Shown: positions 7,413 through 17,600 of the stretch, one piece after another
Layout: each line of letters begins with the position of its first letter
How positions within the stretch are numbered: position 1 is the first letter of the stretch
NCBI RefSeq assembly: GCF_900176365.1
Contig: NZ_FWXY01000029.1
Location: forward strand, 1 to 47,297
Origin: Desulfocicer vacuolatum DSM 3385
GTDB taxonomy: Bacteria; Desulfobacterota; Desulfobacteria; Desulfobacterales; Desulfobacteraceae
DNA length: 47,297 nucleotides
Direction of reading: 5' to 3'
Notes under the pieces: generated by a model
What the model was told of the DNA's origin: nothing
The model's input: the letters and a program-made list of their open reading frames with translations, nothing else
Database searches by the model: none
Translations under genes and position numbers: made by a program

Positions 7413-10102
7413 ACTTCTGGGTGGGTCTGGCATTTAAAGAGTTGATGAGAAACCGGAGATTTTCCCTGTTTTTTGTGCTGAACCTCTCCATTGGATTAGT
7501 GGGATTCATTGCACTTAATGCATTTAACCACTCCATTAAAGCCCACCTCCAGGACAATCTTAAAGAGATCCTCACAGCGGATCTGGCCGTTTATTCCTCC
7601 AGGCCCCTGGATAAAATCGAAGAAAATATCATTGACAGGGTCCTTGGACCCCAACGGCACACCGCCCGGCAGATTACGTTTTTCAGCATGATCTCGGGCA
7701 AAAATATTTCCCGGCTGGCCCGCATTGTGGCCATTGACGATGCCTTTCCTTTGTACGGACGCATTACCTTTGATAACAGCCCTGATTTTTTACACAAATC
7801 ACCGGACAATAAAAACAACTCCCTTTTTCGCAACCCTCCCCCGCTTAACAATAGCAATCCCCACCCCGGCGCCTGGATCAGCCGGGATCTGGCCCTGGTG
7901 CTCAACATTAAAAAAGGAGACCTCATTGGCATCGGCTCCCGTCAATTCAAGGCAGATGCCATTGTCACCGCCACCCCTGCCGGGGCTGTCAGCCCGGTGG
8001 AACTGGCTCCGGTGATCCACATCGGCACTTCCAGATTAAAAGAAACAGGCCTCATGGGGTTTGGCAGCCGCACCCGTCATATCAGCTATTATAAACTTCC
8101 CCCGGGAACAGACATCGTCCAGATAACCCAGACCCTGCGTAATGAATTTTCCGCCCTGGTTAACGGAGAGCCCCAAATTGATGTGTATAACAGTAAAGAT
8201 GTAAATCAAAATCTGGGGAGAATATTTGGCTATTTCACAGGTTACCTGGGCCTTGTGGCCATTGTGGCACTGTTCCTTGCCGGTATTGGCACGGCCTATC
8301 TGTTCCGGGGATATCTCAATGACCGGTTAAAGGAGATGGCCATTCTCATGGGGCTTGGGGCCGGCCGCATGCAAACCTATGGTCTGGTTTTATGCCAGGT
8401 GATCATGCTGGGACTTGGGGCCACGCTTTTGTCTGTGCTTTTATCCGTTGTTGTGCTGCCGCTTTTTCCTGAAGTGATGAAGGGGTTGATCCCCCCGGGT
8501 TTCAAGACCGTCATCCCCCCCGGCACCCTGGGCCTTGCGGTTTTCATGGGCACCCTTGGCAGTCTTATTTTTTGTCTGCCCGTATTTGTGCGCATCCATG
8601 ATCTTAAACCTGTGGTGCTGCTCCAGGGGCTTCACACCTTCTTTTCCATCCCCGCTGCTGCGCCCCCCCGAAGCATCTGGAAATGGATGCCCCGATTCCA
8701 TGGAAAGCAGAAAATTCAGCTCATAAGCTTTATTCCCGGAGGACTTGTATTCTGGGGGCTTGCCATGGCCCAGACCCGTTCCCTTGAAAGGGGCACCCTT
8801 TTTCTGGCAGGCTTTTTTTCTGTTTTTGGCATCATGGCCCTCATTGGCCGGGGCTTATTGATCCTGGTGAAATTCTTTTCCCGCACCCACCGGGTCATTG
8901 CCAAAATCGCCCTGAGAAATATTTTCCGCCACAAACACGCCTCGGTGTCCTGTTTTGTCACCATTGCCATGGGGGCCTTTCTCATAAATGTCATCCCCCA
9001 GGTAAAAAACGGTATCCAGGACGAAATAAGCCGTCCACAAGGACTTGCCGTGCCGGGATTTTTTTTGTTTGATATCCAGCCGGAACAGCTTTCCTTGCTC
9101 AAGACCTTCCTGGACAACAGAAAATTTAAACTCACCAATGCCTCTCCCCTGGTGCAGGGAAGAATCAATTCAGTGAACGGGGTGGGCTTTTATGAAAGAA
9201 TAGAAGAGAAAAAAACAGGTCTACTGGATAAATTTAAACGAAAAGAGAAAAAAGACGCCCGTTCACAGGGAGAATTCAGGAGAAGAACTTTTACTTTTTC
9301 CTGGCGAAAAGCACTGGATGCATCGGAAAGCATGGTGAAAGGCAAAGCATTAAGTAACACCCCCTGGAATTTTGAAAGTGATCAGCCCTTTGAGGTTTCC
9401 CTGGAGGAGGGGTTTGCCCAGCGGTTTCACCTTAAAATCGGGGATGTCATGGAATTTGATGTCCAGGGAATTCCTTTAAAAGGCCGGGTGAAAAACCTTC
9501 GTAAGGTGAGATGGAACAGCTTTCAGCCCAATTTTTTCATTCTCTTTCAAAAAGGCGTACTCAATGATGCCCCCCGAACTTTTCTGGCCTCCATTCCCCA
9601 GATGCCCGAGTCCGAAAAAATGCCCCTGCAAAATGCCATCATCCAAAAATTTCCCAACATTTCCGTGCTGGATGTAAAGCACACCGTGGCCCAGCTGCTG
9701 GACATCACCCAGCGGTTGACCATTTCCATAAATTTCATGGCCTGGCTTGCCATACTGGCCGGTCTGGTGGTGCTGTTTTCCATTGTGCGCCACGAAACCC
9801 AGACCCGGGTGTGGGAGATCAACCTGTTAAAGGTGTTGGGGGCGGGTTTTTCCGATGTGCGGCGGATTATCCTGTTTGAGTTCGGACTTCTGGGAACCAC
9901 GGCAGCCCTTTTTGGCATTGTATTAAGCCTTGGGGTTTCCTATGGGATCTCCTGGTTCTTTTTTGGAAGGCTCTGGGTCTTTCACTTTGGTTACAGCCTG
10001 TTTTCCCTGGGTGCCATTTCTTTGATTTCCATGGCAACGGCCCTGGTGGCCACCGGCCGGGTGATTCATCAAAAACCGGTGGCATTGTTAAAATCTTTAT
10101 AA
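7409..10102 (+). CDS. ybbP: FtsX-like ABC transporter permease, YbbP type
   Basis: An 897-residue membrane protein with two FtsX-like repeats. One N-terminal transmembrane helix (about residues 20-42) is followed by a large periplasmic domain. A membrane cluster lies near residues 275-405 (YLGLVAIVALFLAGIGTAYL) and further helices near 440-490. A second periplasmic region follows, and the last transmembrane cluster covers about residues 770-890. The double-FtsX architecture and length match YbbP. It partners the ATPase it overlaps (ATGA at 7409-7412). The presence of a secreted TesA-like esterase in the same transcript suggests a lipid- or lipoprotein-related job, but the substrate of YbbAP systems is not firmly established. 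Confidence 0.88.
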   Translation: MNFWVGLAFKELMRNRRFSLFFVLNLSIGLVGFIALNAFNHSIKAHLQDNLKEILTADLAVYSSRPLDKIEENIIDRVLGPQRHTARQITFFSMISGKNISRLARIVAIDDAFPLYGRITFDNSPDFLHKSPDNKNNSLFRNPPPLNNSNPHPGAWISRDLALVLNIKKGDLIGIGSRQFKADAIVTATPAGAVSPVELAPVIHIGTSRLKETGLMGFGSRTRHISYYKLPPGTDIVQITQTLRNEFSALVNGEPQIDVYNSKDVNQNLGRIFGYFTGYLGLVAIVALFLAGIGTAYLFRGYLNDRLKEMAILMGLGAGRMQTYGLVLCQVIMLGLGATLLSVLLSVVVLPLFPEVMKGLIPPGFKTVIPPGTLGLAVFMGTLGSLIFCLPVFVRIHDLKPVVLLQGLHTFFSIPAAAPPRSIWKWMPRFHGKQKIQLISFIPGGLVFWGLAMAQTRSLERGTLFLAGFFSVFGIMALIGRGLLILVKFFSRTHRVIAKIALRNIFRHKHASVSCFVTIAMGAFLINVIPQVKNGIQDEISRPQGLAVPGFFLFDIQPEQLSLLKTFLDNRKFKLTNASPLVQGRINSVNGVGFYERIEEKKTGLLDKFKRKEKKDARSQGEFRRRTFTFSWRKALDASESMVKGKALSNTPWNFESDQPFEVSLEEGFAQRFHLKIGDVMEFDVQGIPLKGRVKNLRKVRWNSFQPNFFILFQKGVLNDAPRTFLASIPQMPESEKMPLQNAIIQKFPNISVLDVKHTVAQLLDITQRLTISINFMAWLAILAGLVVLFSIVRHETQTRVWEINLLKVLGAGFSDVRRIILFEFGLLGTTAALFGIVLSLGVSYGISWFFFGRLWVFHFGYSLFSLGAISLISMATALVATGRVIHQKPVALLKSL

Positions 10103-10310
10103 CGGGCATGTCCTGTCGGACACAACAAATATAGGGTTGTAGACACGGAGCCAAATGGTATTATACCGTCGCCCCCCGACGGGCAATGGCCCCGGACCGG
10201 AACTGTAGACAGCTCAATTGTCCGGTTCCTATTGCCCGTCGGGGGGCGGCTCTGCTGAGATGGAGGCTGCATTGTATATAAAACTGCCATGGGCAGACCG
10301 TATTCTAATC
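10098..10310. repeat. Mosaic intergenic repeat R3 with large GC-rich palindrome
   Basis: Begins AACGGGCATGTCCTG...ACAACAAATATAG, then ATGGTATTATACC, then a large hairpin whose 18-base arms (10170-10187 and 10231-10248) are perfect complements. The loop contains CTGTAGACAGCTCAATTG. It ends in TATATAAAACTGCCATGGGCAGACCGT. It sits between convergent genes (ybbP and the GGDEF gene), so the GC-rich hairpin could also act as a bidirectional transcription stop, though no U-tract follows the stem directly. Confidence 0.8.
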
Positions 10311-10318
10311 TTGGCCCA

Positions 10319-11221
10319 TCACCCCATGGTGAGGCAATTTCGTCCAGACTCTTTACTTTTATATAAAAGCGTGTCAGCTCTTTTGATGATTTTATCAATG
10401 GTATCGTTTTCTTCCACCAGGGTGGCACCGATGGAGATGGTGACATGGAGCTTTTTATCTTGATGCATAATATAAGAGTTGCCCACCAGTTGGCGAATTC
10501 TGTCACCGATCATGCCAAGATTTTCTCCATCAACATTTCGAATAATACCAAGGAACTCTTCTCCGCCCCAGCGCCCAAAAAGATCAAAAGGGCGTGCATT
10601 GGCAGTGAATGTTTCAGCAACAAATTTCAACACCTCATCCCCCACATCATGGCCATGGGTGTCATTAAAAACCTTAAAATGATCAATATCCATGAATAAA
10701 AGCCCAAAAGGAACATCAAACCTTTTTTTCTCTTCAAATCTTTTTTCAAGCTCGGATTCAATGTAGTTTCGGTTGGGCAGCTGTGTGAGATTATCAAGCA
10801 ATGCCATTTTTTCAAGCTCTTTCACCCGCAAGGCACTTGCAGCCTGACTGCTGATGTCCGTGAACAGCTCAACACCGCCGATAATATTGCCGTCATTGTC
10901 GGTCAAGGTGTTCACACGGACGGACACAGGGATGCGATGCCCTGCCTTATGGTGCATATACACCTCTGTTTCCCGGGGTTGTCCATCGGCAATGGTGGCA
11001 GCAAGGGGGCATCGGCCTTTGCAGATACTGTTGCCCTCACTGTCCACGTGGGTCAAAATATTGTCTGCACAGGATTTGCCCACAACCTCATCTGCGGAAA
11101 AACCGGAAATCTCTTCAGCCGCTTTATTCCAATAGGTAATCACTCGATTTTTATCAACAAAATACAATCCATCATGGAGATTTTCGATAATTCTTTTGTA
11201 GGATTCCTGTTCCAGAGTCAT
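10319..11221 (-). CDS. PAS-GGDEF diguanylate cyclase
   Basis: A 300-residue protein predicted to make cyclic di-GMP from two GTP. An N-terminal PAS domain (about residues 5-125) includes a short Cys pair, CKGRC, near residues 68-72, seen in some redox- or metal-responsive PAS domains. The GGDEF domain spans about residues 140-300 with the active-site motif GGEEF at 219-223. An RxxD inhibitory site (RPFD) lies exactly five residues upstream, so product inhibition is likely. There are no membrane segments; the protein is cytosolic. AGGGG precedes the ATG by seven bases. It lies 19 bases downstream of an unrecognised gene, probably in one transcript. Confidence 0.9.
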   Translation of the reverse strand: MTLEQESYKRIIENLHDGLYFVDKNRVITYWNKAAEEISGFSADEVVGKSCADNILTHVDSEGNSICKGRCPLAATIADGQPRETEVYMHHKAGHRIPVSVRVNTLTDNDGNIIGGVELFTDISSQAASALRVKELEKMALLDNLTQLPNRNYIESELEKRFEEKKRFDVPFGLLFMDIDHFKVFNDTHGHDVGDEVLKFVAETFTANARPFDLFGRWGGEEFLGIIRNVDGENLGMIGDRIRQLVGNSYIMHQDKKLHVTISIGATLVEENDTIDKIIKRADTLLYKSKESGRNCLTMG

Positions 11222-11240
11222 ATTTTTATCCCCCTATTTT

Positions 11241-12164
11241 TCAGGCCAGTTGACCTTCCAGATAACGCACGGTTTCGGAAAATCCCCGTTTAAACTTTTC
11301 ACTCTGGGCATTGGTGAAATCACTGAATTTCACAAGATCCAGGGTTCGCATGAGATTGAGCTGCTGAAGCATTCCATCTTCAATGATCTGAGCCGCTAAG
11401 GGTGCTTCCCGGCCTTCTTGTTTTAAATTTTCCATGGATAAAACAGCTTGTCCAAAGGGATCCGTCTCATCTTTACCCCTTTTAAGGAGATCCTCTGTCA
11501 TCAAGGTGAACATGGCATCTATTTGATTGCTTTTTATCAGGGTGGGACTGTGAAAAAAGGAAAAATCTTTTTCCACTGCCACTGTGGCACTGTTCAGACA
11601 TGTGACTTTTTCAAACCAGTTCAAGGTATATGCCACATGGTCTTCCCGGGTCCAGCCCTCTGCCTTCCAGACATGGGCCCGGATGATTTTATTAAGATGT
11701 TCCAGACAAACGGACTGATTCTCAAAATCATAATTACCCAGAAATGCACCGGATTGAAAAAGATCCACACCGGGACGGGTGGCATGTTCGGAGATTTCAG
11801 CAGATAAAATTCGAATTTCTTTTCCCGGTCTGGAAATAAGAATCTGATACGACGGAGCGTCCTTTGATATGCGATGAAGCTCTTCCACCGTGTCAGGGGG
11901 AGTCAATTTTCCGGCAAGAAGGGGGGGGATAAATGCCGCAGACACGTTGGGACTCAAATCCACCACTGCCAGGGCTTTTTCAAAAACAACAAGGTCTTCA
12001 TCTTCCAGGGGCCCCATGGGAATAAGTCGTCCGGGTTCCAGATCCGGGCCAAACAGTTTCAATGTGGCCTCAAGGGCTGCCTGCCAATGGGCGCTCCTGG
12101 GATCTTTTCCTTTTTTAATCCATTTGTTTACCTTTTTTTTCATTGGATTTTTTCCCATGTGCAT
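11241..12164 (-). CDS. Uncharacterised protein upstream of the diguanylate cyclase
   Basis: I do not recognise this family. From the preferred start at 12164 it has about 307 residues; GGGAG lies just upstream, and ATG 12158 is an alternative. The start is basic (KNPMKKKVNKWIKKGKDP). The body is acidic and helical, with no signal peptide, transmembrane helix or obvious catalytic motif. The middle part (about residues 90-160) shows strands such as SYQILISRPGKEIRILSAEI, resembling a small sensor or adaptor fold. The last 60 residues (MRTLDLVKFSDFTNAQSEKF) look helical. Its close spacing with the GGDEF gene suggests a shared signalling role, which is only inference. Confidence 0.6.
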   Translation of the reverse strand: MHMGKNPMKKKVNKWIKKGKDPRSAHWQAALEATLKLFGPDLEPGRLIPMGPLEDEDLVVFEKALAVVDLSPNVSAAFIPPLLAGKLTPPDTVEELHRISKDAPSYQILISRPGKEIRILSAEISEHATRPGVDLFQSGAFLGNYDFENQSVCLEHLNKIIRAHVWKAEGWTREDHVAYTLNWFEKVTCLNSATVAVEKDFSFFHSPTLIKSNQIDAMFTLMTEDLLKRGKDETDPFGQAVLSMENLKQEGREAPLAAQIIEDGMLQQLNLMRTLDLVKFSDFTNAQSEKFKRGFSETVRYLEGQLA

Positions 12165-12185
12165 CACTCTCCCTGCTCGTGTCAT

Positions 12186-12495
12186 TAAATATTGGAAATT
12201 TGATCACCAAACTAAAAAAGACATCAAAACAGATTTCCATGGAAATTGTCAAACGGTTTAATACCTGACATGCCCAGTTGGTTCACCAATTTATGATGAA
12301 GGCTTGACGAGACAAGAAAATCCACATTTTCTTTGATAATTGATTTCCACTGTATTATTATGAATAATGTCGCTGTAGCGTTAGGACATGCCCGTTATTT
12401 ATAAAAAAAATACCCAGCGCCCCTGGTGATCCTACTTTTCAACACCAAGACTTGGCTCTGCCCCAAAATTTTTTCAATTAAAGGAATGGCTGGTC
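12186..12495. other. Divergent intergenic region
   Basis: About 300 bases between divergent genes. No gene is seen. It contains a short stray piece of the mosaic repeat family (GGACATGCCCGTTATTTATA, 12384-12403), matching the end modules at 10098 and 24428 in inverse orientation. The rest is AT-rich and likely carries the two divergent promoters, but no pair of boxes stands out. Confidence 0.4.
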
Positions 12496-13230
12496 ATGCG
12501 AATTGCTGTTTTTTCAGATATTCATTCCAACCAGGAAGCCCTCCGGGCATTCATGGAACATGCGGCCCGTCAAGGCATTGACCGGTATGTCTGTCTGGGG
12601 GATCTTGTGGGGTATGGGGCCAATCCCAACCGGTGCATTGACCTGGTGCAGAGTCTTCCCGGCATCAGCTTTATCAAGGGCAACCACGACAATGCTGCAA
12701 CGGGCAATACAAGTAATATGAACACCCGGGCAGATAAATCCATGGCATGGACCCGGCAACGGCTCTCCGGCAACAATATCATTTTTTTAAAGAAAATGGA
12801 CACCGTGATCAAGCAGGGCAACCTGACCTTTTGCCATGCCACCCCCTACAATCCCCTTACCTGGGCCTACATCACAAAAAGAAAAGTTATTTCAAAAACC
12901 TTTGCCAGGAGCCGGGCTAAAATCATATTTACCGGCCATACCCATGCCCCGTCAGCCATTACCCGGAAGAATTTTTTCTGCGTTTATATCAAAAACCCCA
13001 AAAACAACAGCGTGCTTCCCGCAGCCACCCAAAAAAGGCAAATTTTCAACTGCGGCAGCATTGGCCAACCCAGGGACGGAGATCCCCGGGCATCATATCT
13101 GATTTATGACGCAAAGGCACAGCTCATCGAATTCCACAGGGTGCCCTATGACCACGATAAGGCAGCCCGGAAAATCATGGATGCCGGTCTTCCCCATTAT
13201 CTGGCCACCCGCCTTTTAAAAGGGGAATAA
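12496..13230 (+). CDS. Metallophosphoesterase (YfcE/calcineurin-like)
   Basis: A 244-residue cytosolic phosphoesterase with the complete metal-binding set. DIH lies at residues 8-10, GDLVGYG at 35-41 and GNHD at 62-65. HAT is near 114 and GHTH is at 147-150. Such enzymes use a bimetal centre to hydrolyse phosphomonoesters or phosphodiesters. The GDLVGYGANPNRCIDL block is typical of a widespread bacterial subgroup of unknown physiological substrate. AAAGGA lies about nine bases before the start. It converges with the cupin gene 14 bases beyond its stop. Confidence 0.88.
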   Translation: MRIAVFSDIHSNQEALRAFMEHAARQGIDRYVCLGDLVGYGANPNRCIDLVQSLPGISFIKGNHDNAATGNTSNMNTRADKSMAWTRQRLSGNNIIFLKKMDTVIKQGNLTFCHATPYNPLTWAYITKRKVISKTFARSRAKIIFTGHTHAPSAITRKNFFCVYIKNPKNNSVLPAATQKRQIFNCGSIGQPRDGDPRASYLIYDAKAQLIEFHRVPYDHDKAARKIMDAGLPHYLATRLLKGE

Positions 13231-13244
13231 CAAAAAGACATGAT

Positions 13245-13682
13245 TCATTTTGCAACAGGGGCTTTAACTGTAATGGGAACCCCCTTTATACCGGCGTAAA
13301 ACACAATGATTTCAGCAGGGCCTTCGCCGTCGTTTCTGCCGTAATGCCAGGTATCCACCACCTCCACAATGGGGTCTCCGGCATTCAGGTGTAATGTCTT
13401 TTTATCCTGGGTGACCACTGTGAGCTCTCCCTTGATCAATACACCGGCATTGATCACCAGATGCTGATGCAGGGGCAATTTAGTTTTAGCAGGAATCACA
13501 ATCCTTAAAATTGTCACCTCAGGGGTTCCCGGATTGTACCCGGGCAAGGCAGCACCGTTCCAGCTGGTGGTTGTTTTTGCCAGCACATCCACAGTTACCC
13601 CCCCAGAACTGTCATGGGCCCATGAAGCAGTGGTGAATGCAAGAACCAGCAGCATAATTGTATAAGATATTTTTTTCATCAT
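13245..13682 (-). CDS. Exported cupin-domain protein
   Basis: About 145 residues. An N-terminal signal peptide (hydrophobic core LLVLAFTTASWA) predicts a periplasmic location. The remainder is a single cupin barrel: the first motif is seen in KLPLHQHLVINAGVLIKGEL (metal ligands H-Q-H, then a glutamate after the glycine), and the second near DTWHYGRNDG. It may bind a metal and a small ligand; enzymatic activity cannot be claimed. The start at 13682 (ATGATGAAAAAA) is preferred because AAAGGG is well spaced from it; the ATG three codons upstream is fused to that site. Confidence 0.75.
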   Translation of the reverse strand: MMKKISYTIMLLVLAFTTASWAHDSSGGVTVDVLAKTTTSWNGAALPGYNPGTPEVTILRIVIPAKTKLPLHQHLVINAGVLIKGELTVVTQDKKTLHLNAGDPIVEVVDTWHYGRNDGEGPAEIIVFYAGIKGVPITVKAPVAK

Positions 13683-13873
13683 TTCATACATCCCTTTGAA
13701 TTACGGCCCCCCTTGATTTCAGGAAGCATTTGATCATAATGTCTGCCACATTGTGAAAAAAATTTAACAATGCACAATAAAAAATATTATGACAGGCGCT
13801 TGCAACAAGCACAATCATATATCTTGAATAGTGTGCCATCTTATATTCAGGCCCTTCAGAAGGAGCAGTTGAT

Positions 13874-14341
13874 TTACAACACACGCCTTATGGCCATCAT
13901 TCTCTCCCCTTTTTCCTGATCGGACAATTCATGCCACGGCGTATCAAAAAAAGGATCAAAAGAGTGGGGATTATCTTCCAGCTCAAGGTCCAGCCATGAC
14001 ATGGGATTAAAATCACCGCTGGTATCTTCCTTGGCTGCCAGCTCTGCCGAGGATCTGACATAATCCATCAGACTGGGTTTTTTATCCTGTTCTTTATCCT
14101 CCGATGTCTGGGAAAAAGGATCATATCCCGGCTTTCTGTACAATGTTTCAGCCTTGTCAAGGATATCCGGTTTATAAACTTTTTCTGTCCAATCATGGGG
14201 TTCAAACTCTTCAATGGCCACGGACACCGCAGCCTCTTTGCATTGTGTAACATCAACAATATTTTTTACAATCTTTTCGGTCAACTCTTTTTTCTGCTGC
14301 TCAGATCTTCCGGCATACAGCTTTACGACAATGTGTGGCAT
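13874..14341 (-). CDS. 4-oxalocrotonate tautomerase-like protein with C-terminal extension
   Basis: 155 residues. The first ~75 form a tautomerase domain starting M-P-H-I-V-V-K-L, so Pro2 would become the catalytic N-terminal proline after Met removal. KVYKPDIL near residue 60 fits the PptA-like branch. Stand-alone members are usually 60-80 residues. Here a further ~80 residues follow: an acidic linker rich in D, E, K and S, then a conserved-looking block (MSWLDLELEDNPHSFDPFF, then TPWHELSDQEKGERM). The extension is not recognised and could be a docking or oligomerisation segment. It is a single-gene unit as far as seen. Confidence 0.75.
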   Translation of the reverse strand: MPHIVVKLYAGRSEQQKKELTEKIVKNIVDVTQCKEAAVSVAIEEFEPHDWTEKVYKPDILDKAETLYRKPGYDPFSQTSEDKEQDKKPSLMDYVRSSAELAAKEDTSGDFNPMSWLDLELEDNPHSFDPFFDTPWHELSDQEKGERMMAIRRVL

Positions 14342-14415
14342 AAAATAATTTAATCCTTAATCGGTTTCTGTGTATTGACAACGCCCCGTTGCTCCGGGGC
14401 CATCTATTCATAGAA

Positions 14416-14582
14416 CTCAACTTTCGGGCTTCATTTCAAAGCCGGCATTTTTAAATGTACCGACGGGGTCAGGCTTTTGTTATTGATGTTATCGACCAAG
14501 GCCTTTACCAACGAAAAAAGCCTCGATAATGTCAATAACGAAAGCCTGACCCCACCACGAAATGCGAACACCGAAAGTTGAG
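14416..14582. mobile_element. MITE copy B (167 bp)
   Basis: Starts CTCAACTTTCGG and ends CCGAAAGTTGAG. The flanks TCATAGAA (14408-14415) and TCATAAAA (14583-14590) are an 8-bp target duplication with one mismatch. It lacks the 17-bp internal tandem duplication (around CGACGGGGTC) present in copies C and D, so it represents the shorter form. The arms GTCAGGCTTT/AAAGCCTGAC, GTTATTGA/TCAATAAC and TTATCGA/TCGATAA make the interior a long hairpin. It lies in the gap after the NAD-glutamate dehydrogenase gene. Confidence 0.87.
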
Positions 14583-14669
14583 TCATAAAATTTGTGGCAA
14601 TGAACTCCCTGATTCTTTAACCCGGGGATCATTGACTTTCCCCCACCTTTATTAATCTTAATTGAAAAA

Positions 14670-17600
14670 TCAGTCAACAACGCTGTTTAAAGCCACCTCA
14701 AACCGAGCATCAATGTCAGCAAGAAAAGCCTCCCACTGGATACCGAATTTATAAAAGGCCAAAGATGCCGTTTTTTTGGTAAGGATGGCATCTCTATAGG
14801 ACCTTAATTCTTCTGTATTCAAAATTTCCAGAATCTTTTTCTTACCCAGACGTTTAATCAGAATGTTGGGGATATAATGTTCCAACACCCCCCACACCAG
14901 CCTGTCATTACTTGTAAGTTCAGAAATACGTTCATAAAGAATGGCCTGAAAGGCAAAAATCTGTTCGCTGGTCTGTTCGGACAAAACAAACAAGGGCACA
15001 GAGCGGTCTGCCTCATGGAGCCTGATGAGCATCACGGTCTCTTCTGTGCCGTACTCGTCCACCAGAAGCATGATATCCCTGATCAATGCCCATCGGGTGG
15101 CGGTGTCGTTGAGAAGTTTTTCTTCGTATTCGTCGCCAAAGAGAAATGCTGTAAGCACTTCGGCAATGGAGCTTGAAAAAACCCCTCCCTTATTGGCTGT
15201 TGAATCTTTGATTTGACGAATGGCGGTGTGGGCGGCGATATATCGCCTGGAAGCATCGTCAAAAAATACGTTTGCCCCTTCCACAACAAACTCAAGATCC
15301 TTAAACAAAGAAACAAATTGTTTCACATTGCCGTGGTTGACAGTATCTTTAAAACCGCCGCAGGGGATAAAAGCTCTGATATTTGCCCGGCTGACGGCCT
15401 TACGGCTCACCGGGTCATGCAGAAAATTTCTGTGGAACAGCTTGCCTTCTTCCACAAAGGTGCCATCGGGCAGGGTGATGTTTCTGGCGGAAAGGGGAAC
15501 CCTGAACCCCTGGGCGCTGAGTTTATGGAGAGGATAGGCAAGGGAATTGGCCCGGGGGGAGGTGTGACGCATAAAGGCTATTTTTATCAATTCACGCTTG
15601 TCCAGCCCCTGGGGATCAAACAATACAGAGCCTCCGTCAATAACCAGACAGATATTGCCTTTGTAGCATTGGATGACATTGGCCCCCAGATCCCCGTCAG
15701 GTCCGCCGGTCATCATGAGGTTCAAATCCTGTTCCTCAGCCCCTGAGTGACGAATCAATGCCCTGAATGAACTCATGATGCCGGAGGTGGTCATGCCACT
15801 TGTTTCAATGCGATCTCCAATGGCATCAAAAATGATATCCATGTCCAGGGTGGTTGCCACGGATTTACCGTTGATCCGGAGCTCAACCCCTTTGTCATCA
15901 CGGTTGTATAGCCCAAAAAGGTCCTTATTATCCAGCATGCCGTAGGTGCCGTGGGGAATGCCAAAGGTCTTACCGGTGGTGATGGTTCTCCAGTATTTAT
16001 ACCCCCTGTCCCTGGCCCTGAATGACACCGCATCCATCAGGGGCGCGGTTCCTTCATCTGGGTCAAAAAAGACCATTTCAGGCTTTCCCAGATAATCAAT
16101 GATAAAAGGGTCTTCCAACATCAAATCCATGATCCCTTCACTGTAATCGGAAAGGGCATCCTCGCTGTAGTCTGCATACAGAGAATGGGGTACCACCACC
16201 CCCTTTGAACCGCTTTCGCAGATATCTTTATGCTTGAGACGCTGGGTCTTGGGGCCAAGTGCATAGTTCAAAAGCACGGCATTATCAAGTTCTGTGTCAT
16301 AATTGGAAGCTGACACACGGATCAATCGAAGGCCCCCCCGGGCAATATCACCGGCCCTGAGATGGGTGCCGCAGGCATAATGTCCGTTAACATAAAAAAT
16401 GCCGTATACAAATTGACTGAAAACAATGGGATCAAGGATCCGGTTATCAAAACGAAAGGCAAAGGATCGTTTTTCCGGCTTGTAAAAATTGGTTTTCAGG
16501 GTGCAGTCCACCATCTTGAACATAAAATTAAAAATATCATATCCAAGGCTGAAATCCATGAATCGGCTGGCGATCAATTTATTAAATGCATGGTACTTTT
16601 CAATGAGGGCATCATTGTTCAGCCTTGTGTTAAGAGCAGGATCAAACCGCTGCTCAAACAGGCTGTAAAGGCATTTTATCAAATCCGGATGGGCTTTTGC
16701 CGTTTCCAGTATCAGCTCTGAACCGTAGGTGGATTTATTATAACTTTGTATGCGTGATGCAAAGGCATCTTTGTGATCCATACCGGTGAGGCTTTCCATG
16801 ATCTCTCTGTCCGTTGCATTTTCCCGCTCCTTAAAAATGAACAGATGGGTAAAATCCACAGCATTGCTGGCAAAAAGCATCTCCTTAAAGGTAAGGGTTT
16901 CTGTGATGTACAAATTTTCCATGCTGTTGAGACCAAAGCAGAGAAATGCTCCAAGGTCGGCCCGCAGTGGGCCCTCTTTTGATTGGGGCAGTTCTCCCCG
17001 GATATAAAGCGAACAGATGGAAGAAGGAACAGAGGATTGGGTCCAGTATGGCTCCCAGTAGGCCCGCATCAGCTCAAAACCGTGGGATTTCATTAATTTG
17101 CGCAGGGCGGGCAGCTGGGGACAGGCAAAATCACTGTTAAACATCAAACGGGTTTCATCTGTTTCTGGAAGATGAAAGACCTCAATCAGGGGGGTAACAG
17201 ATTTTTGACAATCATTTAAAAACAATTCATAACGTTTGCGGGTGGACTGCGGGGTGGAGGTGTAGTCCCCGGACAGGGAAAACAAAAATCTGGAGACAAC
17301 AAAGTCATCCCCGGAAAAATCCTGCACAGTTTCCGGACGAACAATGTAAGTGTAATAATTATTTTCCGGGCTGTAATAGTATTCTCTGCGGTGGCCGGAA
17401 ATAAGATCTTCCAGAAGTTTTTCCATGCCGTCCCGGGTCTCCCGGGTGGCAATGCGGACCCGCTGGAAATGACTGCCCTGATCCAGGCCGAAATCCACAT
17501 GGGCAACCCGGCCGTAAAGTTTCACTTTACCATCCTCCACCGTGATGCTGGCGGCAATGGATTCCAGCAGATGTTTCAGGGATTCTGTTCCGATATTCTG

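Noticed and set aside
10165-10250. tRNA or riboswitch reading of the GC-rich palindrome
   Set aside because: It has no cloverleaf, no known aptamer core, and recurs in unrelated gaps, as a repeat does.
15213-15746. Frame of 177 residues opposite the NAD-GDH gene
   Set aside because: Lies entirely within the conserved catalytic core of the dehydrogenase and has no own signals.
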